Position numbers and translations under genes: made by a program. Of a stretch of 64,000 nt of DNA, positions 16,864 through 25,676 are shown one piece after another. The notes beneath the pieces are model-generated. The model was not told where the DNA came from. It was given only the letters and a program-made list of their open reading frames with translations, and made no database searches. The first letter of the stretch is position 1. Each line of letters opens with the position of its first letter. The DNA is from Sporomusa sp. KB1 (GTDB lineage: Bacteria; Bacillota; Negativicutes; Sporomusales; Sporomusaceae): NCBI RefSeq assembly GCF_007830295.1, contig NZ_VLKC01000002.1:4695157-4759156 (forward strand), read 5' to 3'.

Positions 16864-16945
16864 ACTCCTGGTTATTATTAATCAGGAGTTTCTATTTAGT
16901 TTGCTGTAGAATATCTCCCGGTTGCCATGGCAGCCGGGAGTTTTC
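16864..16945 (+). terminator. Tandem terminators behind riboswitch 2
   Basis: First stem ACTCCTGGTT/AATCAGGAGT (16864-16890), followed by TTCTATTT. Second stem CTCCCGG/CCGGGAG (16915-16940), followed by TTTTCT. The same two-terminator arrangement follows riboswitch 5, which suggests that both leaders derive from one duplicated unit. Confidence 0.8.
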
Positions 16946-17028
16946 TAATATGTCCTTCTTCTTACTACTCCTTATGTTTTTTATTGCTATTTTTTCTTGG
17001 TCATATTGTGCAAAGGGGGTTAAACATA

Positions 17029-18999
17029 ATGGATACACATTCCGTAACATTTCTCCCCATAGGAGTTACAGTATCAGTTGAGCGAGGTACCGATCTGTTG
17101 ACTGCCGCGGGCAAGGTAAATCTAGAAATCAAAGCACCTTGCGGCGGTGACGGCACTTGCGGCAAATGTGCCATTATCGTAAAAAGCGGTAAGGCGAAAG
17201 CGCGACGCGATAGCCATTTAGAGGTGCGCATGGCGGCAAAAGGGTTGAATTTGGCTTGCCAAACCCTGATTGAGGATGATGATTTGGTTGTTGAAATTCC
17301 CAAGACATCATCCATGAGCAAACACCAGGTACTGGTTGAGAATGTTGCATCAGGGGATGGCGCTTCAGATGTTTTACGGGAGTATCTGCTCAGTGTTTGG
17401 CAACTAAAAGATCTCTTTCAGGAAAAGCGGGAAAACCCTTTACACGGGTATCCGCTTAACCCGTTATGCCGTTGGGTGCAGTTAACTATGCCTGCTGCTA
17501 ATTTCCAAGACAACCGGGATGACCTGAGTCGGTTTGTGTTAACCTTGCGGAAAGAAACCAAGTGTACGGATATTAATGTATCTCTTTCTCTCCTTCACAA
17601 TCTGAGTGATACTATAAGGATAGAAAATTTTAAAATATCTGTACTGTTATCTGAAGTTAGTGGTAAGGCCGAAGTCCTGGCTATTGAGCCTGGTCATTGC
17701 CATCAGCCTCTGTATGGTATCGCAGTCGATATTGGAACTACCACTGTAGTTGCGTATCTATTGGATCTCTATAAAGGTACTGTTGTTGATACTGCAGGTA
17801 CTCACAATTGTCAGGCACGCTTTGGTGATGATGTGATCAGCCGTATTGTCTATGCTGTGGATGAACCCGATGGTATGAAAAATGTTCACCAAAGCATTAT
17901 TGACACCATTAACACGTTAATTCAGGATTTATTGGTTAAGCAGCGCAAAATAAAAGAAACCGACATCCGCGTGATAATGACTGCCGGCAACACGACCATG
18001 GCGCACCTGTTTTTAGGAATAAACCCCAAACACATCCGCTTGGAACCTTACATTCCAACCGCAAATTTTTTTCCGGTAGTTAAGGCTCAGGAACTGGGAA
18101 TTAGGGTTCATCCTAATGCACCAGTATTTTGTTACCCGGCAGTGGCCAGCTACGTGGGCGGCGATATTGTCTCAGGCGCTCTCTTCACCAGTATGGGCAA
18201 GGCTGATGCGCCGGTAGCTTTGCTGATTGATATCGGTACAAACGGTGAGATGGTACTGGGGGCTGGTGATTGGCTGGTGACCTGTTCTTGTTCAGCCGGT
18301 CCGGCGTTTGAGGGTTCGGGGATTACATTTGGTATGAGGGCTATGCACGGCGCCATTGAGCATCTCATGATTGACCCGGAAACATACGAAGTATCCTACA
18401 TGACGATCAATAACGGGAAACCGCTGGGCATATGCGGCTCAGGCTTAATTGACGGTTTAGCCAAGCTGCGCCGAACCGGAATTATTGACCGGGCCGGAAA
18501 ATTTCAGACAAACCTGCCTACTGAACGTATGCGGTTTGGTGAAACTGGGCCCGAGTTCGTGCTGGTTTGGGCCGCTGATACTGAGATAGACCGGGATATT
18601 GTGATCAGTGAGGCTGATGTCAAGAATTTGCTTAGAGCCAAGGGCGCGGTGTTTGCCGGAATCCAGACCTTGCTTAACATAGTCGGTTTCGAACTTGATG
18701 GTATTGAAATTATCTATGTGGCCGGTGGCTTTGGCAACTACCTGAATATACCCGACGCCATTGCCATCGGATTATTGCCTGATTTGCCTATAGAAAAATA
18801 TAAGTTTATCGGTAACAGCTCAGCAAAAGGAGCTTGTATGGCACTTCTGTCGGCCGAGGCTTGGGCTGAGGCCCAGGATGTGGCTGGTAAGATGACCTAT
18901 ATTGAATTGTCAGTAGGCAATCTGTTTATGGACGAATTTGTCTCATCGCTGTTTATTCCGCATACTGATTTGTCTTTATTCCCTAATGTGGATATCTAA
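17029..18999 (+). CDS. Corrinoid-protein reductive activator (RACo-like, ASKHA + 2Fe-2S)
   Basis: 656 residues. The N-terminal ferredoxin domain has the 2Fe-2S cysteines C38, C44, C47 (APCGGDGTCGKC) and C77. After a linker, an ASKHA-type ATPase domain covers about 235-650, with AVDIGTTTVVAYLLDL, AGNTTMAHLFLG, LIDIGTNGEMVLG and CSCSAGPAFEGSGI. This is the architecture of RACo, which uses ATP hydrolysis to drive reduction of Co(II) corrinoid proteins to the active Co(I) state in methyl-transfer pathways. I start at the ATG at 17029 behind AAAGGGGG. Riboswitch 2 and its terminators lie directly upstream. The target corrinoid protein is not in the window. Confidence 0.92.
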   Translation: MDTHSVTFLPIGVTVSVERGTDLLTAAGKVNLEIKAPCGGDGTCGKCAIIVKSGKAKARRDSHLEVRMAAKGLNLACQTLIEDDDLVVEIPKTSSMSKHQVLVENVASGDGASDVLREYLLSVWQLKDLFQEKRENPLHGYPLNPLCRWVQLTMPAANFQDNRDDLSRFVLTLRKETKCTDINVSLSLLHNLSDTIRIENFKISVLLSEVSGKAEVLAIEPGHCHQPLYGIAVDIGTTTVVAYLLDLYKGTVVDTAGTHNCQARFGDDVISRIVYAVDEPDGMKNVHQSIIDTINTLIQDLLVKQRKIKETDIRVIMTAGNTTMAHLFLGINPKHIRLEPYIPTANFFPVVKAQELGIRVHPNAPVFCYPAVASYVGGDIVSGALFTSMGKADAPVALLIDIGTNGEMVLGAGDWLVTCSCSAGPAFEGSGITFGMRAMHGAIEHLMIDPETYEVSYMTINNGKPLGICGSGLIDGLAKLRRTGIIDRAGKFQTNLPTERMRFGETGPEFVLVWAADTEIDRDIVISEADVKNLLRAKGAVFAGIQTLLNIVGFELDGIEIIYVAGGFGNYLNIPDAIAIGLLPDLPIEKYKFIGNSSAKGACMALLSAEAWAEAQDVAGKMTYIELSVGNLFMDEFVSSLFIPHTDLSLFPNVDI

Positions 19000-19112
19000 A
19001 GGATTGAGATCGTAGATTTAAAATAATAAAGCAAAAATGTAGTTCATTCCCGGAGAAACGGGAACTTACAACGGCCAGAGAGTTGACATTGGTTGATAGG
19101 AGTGGAATAACT

Positions 19113-19508
19113 TTGAGGAAAATAGAGAAAAAAGCCTTTTTAATGGTGGGTTTAGGCACCGCCTACCCAGAGGCCCGTCAATTGGCCAGTAAAAATATTG
19201 ATATCAAACATTGGGCAGATTTCCCACACTATGAAGTGCGCCGGGCCTTTGCTTCCCATACCCTGATAGAAGAACTGGCGAAACGAGACGGTATCCAGGC
19301 CGATGACGAGAGACAGGCATTAGAGCGCCTACAAGAAGAAGGGTTTACCGAGATTATCGTGCAGCCCTTTCAGATCGCTGCAGGGAAAGAGTACGAAAAA
19401 GTCAGAGATGTTGTTCAGGACTATGCCGAGCGGAACGAGTTTGACAAGATTGTAACCCTTCCGTGTGTGACCGTCTGGGCCAAACCGATAAGATTTGCTA
19501 TTCACTGA
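19113..19508 (+). CDS. cbiK: Truncated CbiK-type sirohydrochlorin cobaltochelatase
   Basis: About 131 residues that match the first half of CbiK (usually about 260-290): FLMVGLGTAYPEARQ near the start, RRAFASHTLIEELAKRDGI, LERLQEEGFTEIIVQPFQI and an acidic helix. The reading frame ends early (VTVWAKPIRFAIH, stop) and the C-terminal half, which supplies a metal-binding His and closes the active site, is absent; the following bases do not continue the gene. I use the TTG at 19113 with ATAGGAGTGG upstream. CbiK inserts cobalt into sirohydrochlorin in anaerobic B12 synthesis. As read, the gene is probably inactive. Confidence 0.7.
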   Translation: MRKIEKKAFLMVGLGTAYPEARQLASKNIDIKHWADFPHYEVRRAFASHTLIEELAKRDGIQADDERQALERLQEEGFTEIIVQPFQIAAGKEYEKVRDVVQDYAERNEFDKIVTLPCVTVWAKPIRFAIH

Positions 19509-19577
19509 TCATCAGCAAATTATATACGGCTAATCAGCTAGTTTCCGGATATATCTCCTAGAGCCGAGGTGCTTAAA

Positions 19578-20555
19578 GTGATAACGAAGTCGATGAATTT
19601 GTGTGAACTACCATACCATATTATTCAAGCTGATCTGAATTTAAGTCAATTCACCTTGGTTGGTATTGTCAATGGTATTTCAAAAAAGGTGTACTTAGTG
19701 ACCGATGGCAATAATCACAAAACCATCCTTTATATCTGGCAAAAACCTTTTCTAGGACTAACAGAAGCGCATACTGACGGTTTACATTATTTGTATGCAG
19801 AAGGATTTGAATATTTTTACCATAACACCAGGTTGTTGACTGATCTGGGCATCAGAGTTCCCCGGATAATAAAAACAGGGCATTTTTTCGCAGAAGAGGC
19901 CTTTGATTATGCCTACGCGGAGTGCTTTGACGGGGTTAGTTTACAGGAGTATCTGCAACACGGCAATATTGCGGAAATTGAATTTACTGATACGTTGAAT
20001 GCAGAACTTAATAAATTCTATACCTGCAGCCGGGATTACTACGGTTCTCCTTTACTCACCAACAGATATGCTAAATCTTGTCAGCGTTTATGTTATGAAC
20101 ATGCTGTTGAGGAACTGGAAATAGCGTGTAGTTTAGACAGCACTGTAAAAGGAATGAAGCATTCGGTTTTGCAACAGTTGGACGACTACATAACTATCTT
20201 TGCCTGTCAATTAAAGCCGGTCAGCTATGCACTTATACATGGAGAACCAACACCGCCGCATGTCTGGTTATTGACTGACGGCACAATTGGGTTTATCGAC
20301 ATCGAAGGCATCAAATTTTTCGACATTGAATTTGAATATGCTCTCCTGGATATGTTGTATACCTTTTTATCCACCAGTAAGCCTAAAAGATATGACCGAA
20401 ATAAGCTGTTATTTTATAAGCTGTATCACCAGATATGCTGGTTATCGGTTTCTGTAGATTATTTGCGGAATATTGATGCAAGCAATAAATTTTTCACAAA
20501 GCTGAGGCGTACAGTGATTCGTGAGCTATATGAAGGTGGCAGGGGGTGTAATTGA
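19578..20555 (+). CDS. Aminoglycoside-phosphotransferase-fold kinase-like protein
   Basis: About 325 residues with the layout of the APH/choline-kinase fold: an N-lobe with hydrophobic strands (KKVYLVTDG, KTILYIWQK), a hinge (YAYAECFDGVSLQEYL) and a C-lobe with YALIHGEPTPPHVWLL and IGFIDIEGIKFFDIEFEYAL. The catalytic HGD is replaced by HGE and the usual Asn of the catalytic loop is not evident, so activity is uncertain; the IDIEG metal site (usual IDFE/DWE) is kept. The start is probably the GTG at 19578 behind GAGGTG. Its place between cbiK and a B12 riboswitch suggests a cobalamin link, but no substrate can be named. Confidence 0.6.
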   Translation: MITKSMNLCELPYHIIQADLNLSQFTLVGIVNGISKKVYLVTDGNNHKTILYIWQKPFLGLTEAHTDGLHYLYAEGFEYFYHNTRLLTDLGIRVPRIIKTGHFFAEEAFDYAYAECFDGVSLQEYLQHGNIAEIEFTDTLNAELNKFYTCSRDYYGSPLLTNRYAKSCQRLCYEHAVEELEIACSLDSTVKGMKHSVLQQLDDYITIFACQLKPVSYALIHGEPTPPHVWLLTDGTIGFIDIEGIKFFDIEFEYALLDMLYTFLSTSKPKRYDRNKLLFYKLYHQICWLSVSVDYLRNIDASNKFFTKLRRTVIRELYEGGRGCN

Positions 20556-20636
20556 CGATCCATAGCAGTAAAGCCTGCTGTGCGTAAGCTGCTATGTTAC
20601 GGTTTCCGGATTGTGGATGGAAGAATTACAATTGCA

Positions 20637-20840
20637 TAGTATTGAGATAGGTGCCCGAAAGGGCTTAATAGGGAAGTCCGGTGTAATGCCGGCGCGGTCC
20701 CGCCACTGTAGTAGGGAACGAATCCGAAATATGTCACTGAGACAAGATGTCTTGGGAAGGCTTGGAAAAGCAATGATCTAGAGCCAGGAGAACTGCCTAT
20801 CTAACAATCACCGTTTGACCCGCGAGCGATGGGGAGGGGA
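20637..20840 (+). ncRNA. Cobalamin riboswitch 3
   Basis: Full B12 riboswitch with GATAGGTGCCCGAAAGGGC, TTAATAGGGAA, GCGGTCCCGCCACTGTA, the GAGCCAGGAGAACTGCC block and the final GAGCGATGGGGAGGGG. A strong terminator follows at 20878. It is very similar to riboswitch 2 over most of its length. Confidence 0.95.
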
Positions 20841-20877
20841 TTTCGTACAATAGACAGATGTTGTATATAAGCATTTG

Positions 20878-20925
20878 AATATTTTCATCTCCTGAACATG
20901 GTTCAGGAGATGAAAATATTTTAAT
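20878..20925 (+). terminator. Terminator behind riboswitch 3
   Basis: A perfect 20-bp stem (20878-20897 with 20901-20920) closes on a 3-nt ATG loop; the 3' arm ends AAAATATT and is followed by TTAATA. Confidence 0.85.
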
Positions 20926-20978
20926 AGCTGTTTAAGGTATTTAGCGGCGGTATTGGTTATCCGGTAAGGGGGAGAAGT

Positions 20979-21090
20979 ATGAAAAAAATACTTTTAGGAG
21001 CTGGTGCTGCAATATGGTGTTAAATACGCGGCATATGAATACTATTGTACACCGGCAAACTTTAATCTTACCTATGAAAGAAAATTTTAA
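20979..21090 (+). pseudogene. Collapsed TonB-receptor gene (btuB-like)
   Basis: Behind GGGGGAGAAGT an ATG opens MKKILLGAGAAI, the start of a signal peptide, and stops after 14 codons. Shifted by one frame, VLQYGVKYAAYEYY then PANFNLTYERKF (stop at 21090) is the last strand of a TonB receptor, ending in the usual aromatic residue. So some 600 codons have been deleted, leaving the two tips. The gene was in the normal position of a B12-receptor gene behind a cobalamin riboswitch. Confidence 0.75.
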
Positions 21091-21181
21091 TTTAAAAAAG
21101 CAGCTACCAAATGGATGAAACTCACTTCCAATATCTGTGTACTGATACTTTTAAACTGAGTCAAAGCAGGTGTGTTTTACC

Positions 21182-22066
21182 TTGATTGATAAAATGAATT
21201 TTCAGCCAATTTTTATACTTGCAGGCATTATCCTATTAGTCAGTATTTGTTTACATGGTTACGCAAAAAGCAGCAACTTGGAAAGTGCAGCATTTCTTTG
21301 GCTTGAATATGGCAAGAAGATCAATGAACCGAACGGATCGGTAACGCAAACAGTGTATATAAAAAGCAGTAATGATTCACTGGATATTGCCGACATTAAA
21401 GATCTAACAGCCTTTTATTGTGACGGGCGTGAGAAAGGTGAAAAACAATATTATGAAATCCCGGTAGAAGAAAAAAATGGTCTCTATGTTCTAAGAGTCA
21501 ATACCGCCTCTCCGTTTCGCTATTATATATATGTTACAGGAACTTGCAGTGGAGAACATTTTACAGCGCAGATATCTTTTCTCCTTTATGCAAATGGATT
21601 TGCTGATAACAGAGAAAAGAAACCGGCTTTGCTGGAGAAGCCAAGACCATTTCCTTTCATTGACCTGCGATCCGGGGAGGGTTACTGGCCTCAGACGGGG
21701 CAAACATTCCAGTTCATATATACGCCAATCAATCAGTCCGGTGATCCTGTCAAAGAAATGAAAATTATTGACTTAACTAATAAGTGCTCTGAAAAACTGA
21801 CACTGGATGCTGGTGGGATGTTTTCCTTTACCCCGTCTCATGATAAACGATTAGACGAGAGCGGATATTCTGAATACAAAGAAATACTTGTCTATACAGA
21901 AGAGCTCGCGGGAAACGAGGTGTATAAAACCTCCATGAATCTTCTCCTGCACCGGTCGCTTACTGCTCACCGCGACCTGAAGCCGGGAATCTTTCTCTTT
22001 TTCGCTACAATGGCAGCTAGTGTAGCTATTGTACTACTTCGAAGAAGGAGCTTTACGTTTAAATGA
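21182..22066 (+). CDS. Exported/membrane-anchored protein of reductase operon
   Basis: About 294 residues: an N-terminal signal or anchor helix (FILAGIILLVSICLHGYA), a roughly 220-residue extracytoplasmic region rich in beta-strand patterns (QTVYIKSSNDSLDI, TGQTFQFIYTPINQ), and a C-terminal membrane helix (GIFLFFATMAASVAIVLL) followed by RRR. It may bind a ligand outside the membrane, somewhat like the periplasmic modules of metal-uptake systems, but I do not recognise the family. The start is uncertain: GTG 21170, TTG 21182 (preferred, AGGTG 9 nt upstream) or ATG 21194. It overlaps the next gene by 4 bases. Confidence 0.7.
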   Translation: MIDKMNFQPIFILAGIILLVSICLHGYAKSSNLESAAFLWLEYGKKINEPNGSVTQTVYIKSSNDSLDIADIKDLTAFYCDGREKGEKQYYEIPVEEKNGLYVLRVNTASPFRYYIYVTGTCSGEHFTAQISFLLYANGFADNREKKPALLEKPRPFPFIDLRSGEGYWPQTGQTFQFIYTPINQSGDPVKEMKIIDLTNKCSEKLTLDAGGMFSFTPSHDKRLDESGYSEYKEILVYTEELAGNEVYKTSMNLLLHRSLTAHRDLKPGIFLFFATMAASVAIVLLRRRSFTFK

Positions 22067-23010
22067 TAGGTAACATACGTTTACTAATACAAAATTTTAT
22101 GTTCGTTTTACTGACCTATGGCGGTCGAATTGGATTAAATTTTGGGTATTCTATCCCCTGTTTTTCCTGTCCTTATGTTCATGGCTGTGCTGGATACTGT
22201 TATCTCATGGCGCTGCAGGGACAATGGGGGGTTGGCTTCTACTTTCCCAAGCTGCTTTCCTACCAAGGGTTCAAGGTAATACTGTATTTTTTGGTCTTTG
22301 CTATTTTAACGATCGTATTGTCAAAAATATGGTGCGGCTGGATATGCCCATTCGGTACGTTGCAAGACTGGTTGTCCCAACTCAGAAAGAAACTGGGAAT
22401 ACGGGAAACAGAATTTTCCTGGAAAATCCGGGAGAGCCTAAAGCCGGTCAAATATGTATTACTGGCACTGCTTCTTAGTATCCCGCTGCTAATTACGTAT
22501 GCGGGACTACATAGTGATTTTTACTTATTCTTCTGTCAGATTTGCCCGGCAAAACCGATTATGCCTCTATTTGTTGGGGATACGCGAAACTTCGCGCTGG
22601 ACTTTACGAACATAATCACCTTGACCTTTTCCGCAATATCTGTAATGATTGCAGCTGGTACGCTGATAGGAAGTTTTTTCAAAGACCGATTTTTTTGCCT
22701 ATTTTGCCCGATGCTTCCATTGATTCAAATGTTTAAAAAAATCAGTTTTATCCGGTTTGAAAAATCAGTGCATACCTGTTCGGGCTGTGGTAATTGCCAA
22801 AGAATGTGTCCTATGGATATTAGGGATGTTCATCTTGAAAAAACGAAAAAAAATGTAATGAGTGAAGACTGTATGCTGTGTATGAGATGTATTGAGGCTT
22901 GTCCTGAAGACAATACATTAACCGCAAAATTCCTTAATTACCGCCTGTTTTCTTCCTCAGGAAAGTATGTCGCAAAAAATTATCAACAGGAGAAAACATT
23001 ACATGGATAA
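22063..23010 (+). CDS. NapH/MauN-like membrane polyferredoxin
   Basis: 315 residues. Four to five membrane helices carry paired-cysteine motifs: CFSCPYVHGCAGYC (about 26-39), IWCGWICPFGTLQDW (about 88-102, the NapH-type signature), FFCQICP and FFCLFCP. A C-terminal domain holds two [4Fe-4S] sites, CSGCGNCQRMCP and CMLCMRCIEACP. Such proteins move electrons between a membrane donor and cytoplasmic ferredoxin-type acceptors. The ATG overlaps the upstream stop (ATGA). Together with the next two genes it would feed low-potential electrons to the activase. Confidence 0.88.
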   Translation: MIGNIRLLIQNFMFVLLTYGGRIGLNFGYSIPCFSCPYVHGCAGYCYLMALQGQWGVGFYFPKLLSYQGFKVILYFLVFAILTIVLSKIWCGWICPFGTLQDWLSQLRKKLGIRETEFSWKIRESLKPVKYVLLALLLSIPLLITYAGLHSDFYLFFCQICPAKPIMPLFVGDTRNFALDFTNIITLTFSAISVMIAAGTLIGSFFKDRFFCLFCPMLPLIQMFKKISFIRFEKSVHTCSGCGNCQRMCPMDIRDVHLEKTKKNVMSEDCMLCMRCIEACPEDNTLTAKFLNYRLFSSSGKYVAKNYQQEKTLHG

Positions 23011-24244
23011 AAATGGACAAAAAGAGGAAGAACGCCGCATCAGACAGAGAACGAAAGCCTATGAAAAAACTTGTGAAGAATACGATCATGAAATTAAATT
23101 ATTGCAAGCAAGAACTGACTATATCGCAGAATTTGACTATTTCCTGAGTTTATTAACAGTGCCTTTGCGGCCTTCTCAGCTAAGAGAAAATGTTGGCCGT
23201 CCGCTGATGGGGCTGTTTTGCATTCAAGCACCGGTTGAACTGTTTTATGCTTTGGGGATTCATCCGGTAAAACTGTGCAGTGGTTCTTATTCAGCGCAGC
23301 GGCTTTCCTCAGCTTCTCTCCCGGTGCTTATGTGTCCGATGCTCAAATCTTATATTGGCAGTATGAACTTTGAAGCCTCAGCCCCCTCCTGTTATGATGC
23401 CACGATTGTACCGACAACATGCGATTGGGTCGTAAAAATGCCTGAAATAGTAAAAGAAAAAATCGGACACTTACATTACCTCGAATTACCCCATATTAAA
23501 CAGAACGAAAAGGGGCAGAAACGCTGGCTTGAAGAAATCTATGCATTAAAACTGTTTTTAGAGCAAAAAACGGGTACTAAATTGAAACGACAAAGCCTCA
23601 TGCATTCTATGAATAAATTCATGAGTGTCTGGAAAACGTTTCACGAACTGATTGAATTAAAAAGAAAACAGATAATTTCCGGGATTTGGTTTGCTGCCAT
23701 TGCCAATACGTTTATGCTTGATGATATTGATCAATGGGCAAAAAATTTGGAACTTGTAGTGAAAAGAATGCAACAGGAAAAACCGCAAACAAATCCGCAT
23801 AAGATCTTTCTCGCCGGTTCGCCGATCATCTTTCCTAATCTTAAGCTGATACAGCTTATTGAACAAGCCGGTATGACAATTTGTGCCGATGACCTCTGCT
23901 CCTCTGAAAGAATATTTCCCGGAGCGACTGTTTATGACGACCCATCTGAACACGGTCTCTTAAAAGCGCTTTCTGAAAGATATCATAAAGCCTGCACCTG
24001 TCCGACCTTCGCCGATAATGACTGGCGCATCAATAATATTTTGAAGATAACAGAGAGCCACAATATAAAAGGAATTCTCTTTCATGTATTAAAAGGATGT
24101 CATCCTTATGATATTGAGAGTTTCACAATTGAAGATAAACTACGGGAAAGTGGGCGTAAGTTTCTCAAGATTGAAACTGATTACGTGAAAGAAGACAGCC
24201 AGAACATTCTGACCCGCCTTGAGGCTTTTAAACAAACTTTATAA
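23003..24244 (+). CDS. 2-hydroxyacyl-CoA dehydratase / double-cubane-cluster-like protein
   Basis: About 413 residues of the HgdB/BcrB/FldC superfamily. It shows GLFCIQAPVELFYALGI, LCSGSYSAQRLSS, LPVLMCPMLKSYIG and PTTCDWVVKM in the N-terminal lobe, and FLAGSPIIFP, ICADDLCSSERIFPG and GILFHVLKGCHPYDIE in the C-terminal lobe. I start at ATG 23003 behind CAGGAGAAAAC. A single such subunit with its own activase, rather than two dehydratase subunits plus a CoA-transferase, is the pattern of double-cubane-cluster proteins, which reduce small molecules with ATP. The substrate is unknown; the B12 riboswitch upstream suggests a corrinoid connection. Confidence 0.82.
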   Translation: MDKNGQKEEERRIRQRTKAYEKTCEEYDHEIKLLQARTDYIAEFDYFLSLLTVPLRPSQLRENVGRPLMGLFCIQAPVELFYALGIHPVKLCSGSYSAQRLSSASLPVLMCPMLKSYIGSMNFEASAPSCYDATIVPTTCDWVVKMPEIVKEKIGHLHYLELPHIKQNEKGQKRWLEEIYALKLFLEQKTGTKLKRQSLMHSMNKFMSVWKTFHELIELKRKQIISGIWFAAIANTFMLDDIDQWAKNLELVVKRMQQEKPQTNPHKIFLAGSPIIFPNLKLIQLIEQAGMTICADDLCSSERIFPGATVYDDPSEHGLLKALSERYHKACTCPTFADNDWRINNILKITESHNIKGILFHVLKGCHPYDIESFTIEDKLRESGRKFLKIETDYVKEDSQNILTRLEAFKQTL

Positions 24245-24259
24245 GAAGGAGAGATTATT

Positions 24260-25027
24260 ATGGGAGCTAAAATTGGCATTGATCTTGGCAGCACTGCCAT
24301 AAAGATTGTAATTGTTAACAATACAGAGCTTATTTGGAAAAAAGCGGTGCCAACAGCACCGGGGCAGGAAGCGTTAGCACTAAAATTAATTGATGACGGA
24401 CTGGCTGATCTTTCAATCAGAGAAAAGGATATTGAAGGCATTTCTGTCACCGGGTATGGCAAGAACCTGATACACAATGCACATACCGTCATTGATGAAG
24501 TTTCCGCCAATGCTTGGGGAGTGTACTTATTAAGTGATAAAAAAGCGCGTACAGTAATTAATATTGGCGGACAGGATATAAAAATTATCCGAATTTCTGA
24601 AACTGGAAAACTTAATGATTTTAAAATGAACGATAAATGTGCGGCTGGAACCGGGAGGTTTTTTGAAATGGCTGGGCGTATTTTGGACACACCCATCTAT
24701 GATTTTGCGGCATTAGCTGACAATGCTGATGCTTCTGTCAACCTCAACAGTACGTGCGCGGTTTTCGCAGAAAGCGAGATCGTATCTCTTTTAGCCAAAG
24801 GGACAAAAAAGGAGAACATCATTAGGGGGTTGCATGAATCGATTGCCAGACGCATAGCTGGTATGCTGGGAAATCAAGAAATTGAGGACGATCTGTATCT
24901 TGATGGTGGCTCCGCAAATAATGGCGGACTTGCATCCGCAATTGAAGATGAGATCTTTAGAGATGTTAATGTTCTTTCCTATCCCCAGTTCACAGTTGCC
25001 TATGGCGCGGCATGTTCTTTGATGTAA
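24260..25027 (+). CDS. BadF/BcrA/HgdC-type ATPase activase
   Basis: 255 residues, the usual length of HgdC-type activators. ASKHA motifs: GIDLGSTAIKIVIV (about 5-18), NIGGQDIKII (about 97), MNDKCAAGTGRFFEMAGRIL with the first cluster Cys (about 123), NSTCAVFAESEIVSLLAKG with the second Cys (about 162) and LDGGSANN near the end. Two subunits share one [4Fe-4S] cluster and use ATP hydrolysis to push an electron into the partner. AGAAGGAGAG lies 8 nt before the ATG. It is the last gene of the riboswitch-3 operon. Confidence 0.92.
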   Translation: MGAKIGIDLGSTAIKIVIVNNTELIWKKAVPTAPGQEALALKLIDDGLADLSIREKDIEGISVTGYGKNLIHNAHTVIDEVSANAWGVYLLSDKKARTVINIGGQDIKIIRISETGKLNDFKMNDKCAAGTGRFFEMAGRILDTPIYDFAALADNADASVNLNSTCAVFAESEIVSLLAKGTKKENIIRGLHESIARRIAGMLGNQEIEDDLYLDGGSANNGGLASAIEDEIFRDVNVLSYPQFTVAYGAACSLM

Positions 25028-25088
25028 GGTTCATCTGCTTGTTACTAATTGTTATTGCCAATACCTGAATTTCAGAAAGGGGTATTGC

Positions 25089-25197
25089 CATTAATGACAT
25101 GGCTGGTGATGAAGTGGATTCTGCTAAGTCGCAGTTAGCTGCAGCCAGTTTTCAAGTAGATGTCTATTTTCGTGGTTTAGGCGGAAATATTGAATAG
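25089..25197 (+). pseudogene. TolC-like outer-membrane efflux remnant
   Basis: An open stretch ends SAKSQLAAASFQVDVYFR then GLGGNIE and a stop at 25195. This is the pattern at the end of TolC-family outer-membrane channels (A-x-x-x-L-x-A-x-x-D-Y/L-x-x-x-LGG). Only the tail survives. A TolC partner would be expected near the RND genes at 27.7-32 kb. Confidence 0.5.
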
Positions 25198-25210
25198 AAA
25201 ACTAAATACT

Positions 25211-25410
25211 GATGAGCCAGGTGCCTGAAAAGGCTTAATAGGGAAACCGGTGAAAAACCGGTGCGGTCCCGCCACTGTAATGGGGAGCAAACCTAATGTA
25301 TGCCACTGAGACTATGAGTCTTGGGAAGGTTTAGGTAAGTGTTGATCCAGAGCCAGGAGAACTGCCTGTCTGACAATCACCGATTTAACCCGCGAGTGAT
25401 GGGAAGGGGA
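25211..25410 (+). ncRNA. Cobalamin riboswitch 4
   Basis: Full B12 riboswitch: CCAGGTGCCTGAAAAGGC, TTAATAGGGAA, GTGCGGTCCCGCCACTGTAA, TGCCACTG, GAGCCAGGAGAACTGCC and GAGTGATGGGAAGGGG. It precedes the BtuB-like receptor by 270 bases; repeat B lies in between in the untranslated leader. Confidence 0.95.
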
Positions 25411-25508
25411 TTTTTAGCGATAGCTTGCTATTCTTTTAACAAGCTACCGAAAGTACCGCCGATACATTTCTGGGTCAGTCCTGGAAGTGTATTTTTTATG
25501 TTTGACAG

Positions 25509-25627
25509 CTATATATTCCGTAGTAAAGAAGTTTACAGGCATAGGCTGGCGGTGTATTGGCAACGCTCCACCGCTAGCGTTTGACTTCCGCTTTTGCCAA
25601 CACACCACCAGCCTGCAAAAATCTTTA
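25509..25627 (-). repeat. Repeat family B, copy 1
   Basis: The reverse complement of this stretch matches 61175-61297 along almost its whole length. A central hairpin pairs 25544-25562 with 25595-25613, with a small CGCT/AGCG hairpin within. It separates riboswitch 4 from its gene. See the matching copy for the compensatory changes. Confidence 0.85.
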
Positions 25628-25676
25628 ACGCGTTGTATATGTCTGTAGATAATCATGCAAAGGAGAAAAATAATTG

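Noticed and set aside
25339..25584. 81-codon frame over riboswitch 4 and repeat B
   Set aside because: It lies over structured RNA and has no ribosome site of its own.
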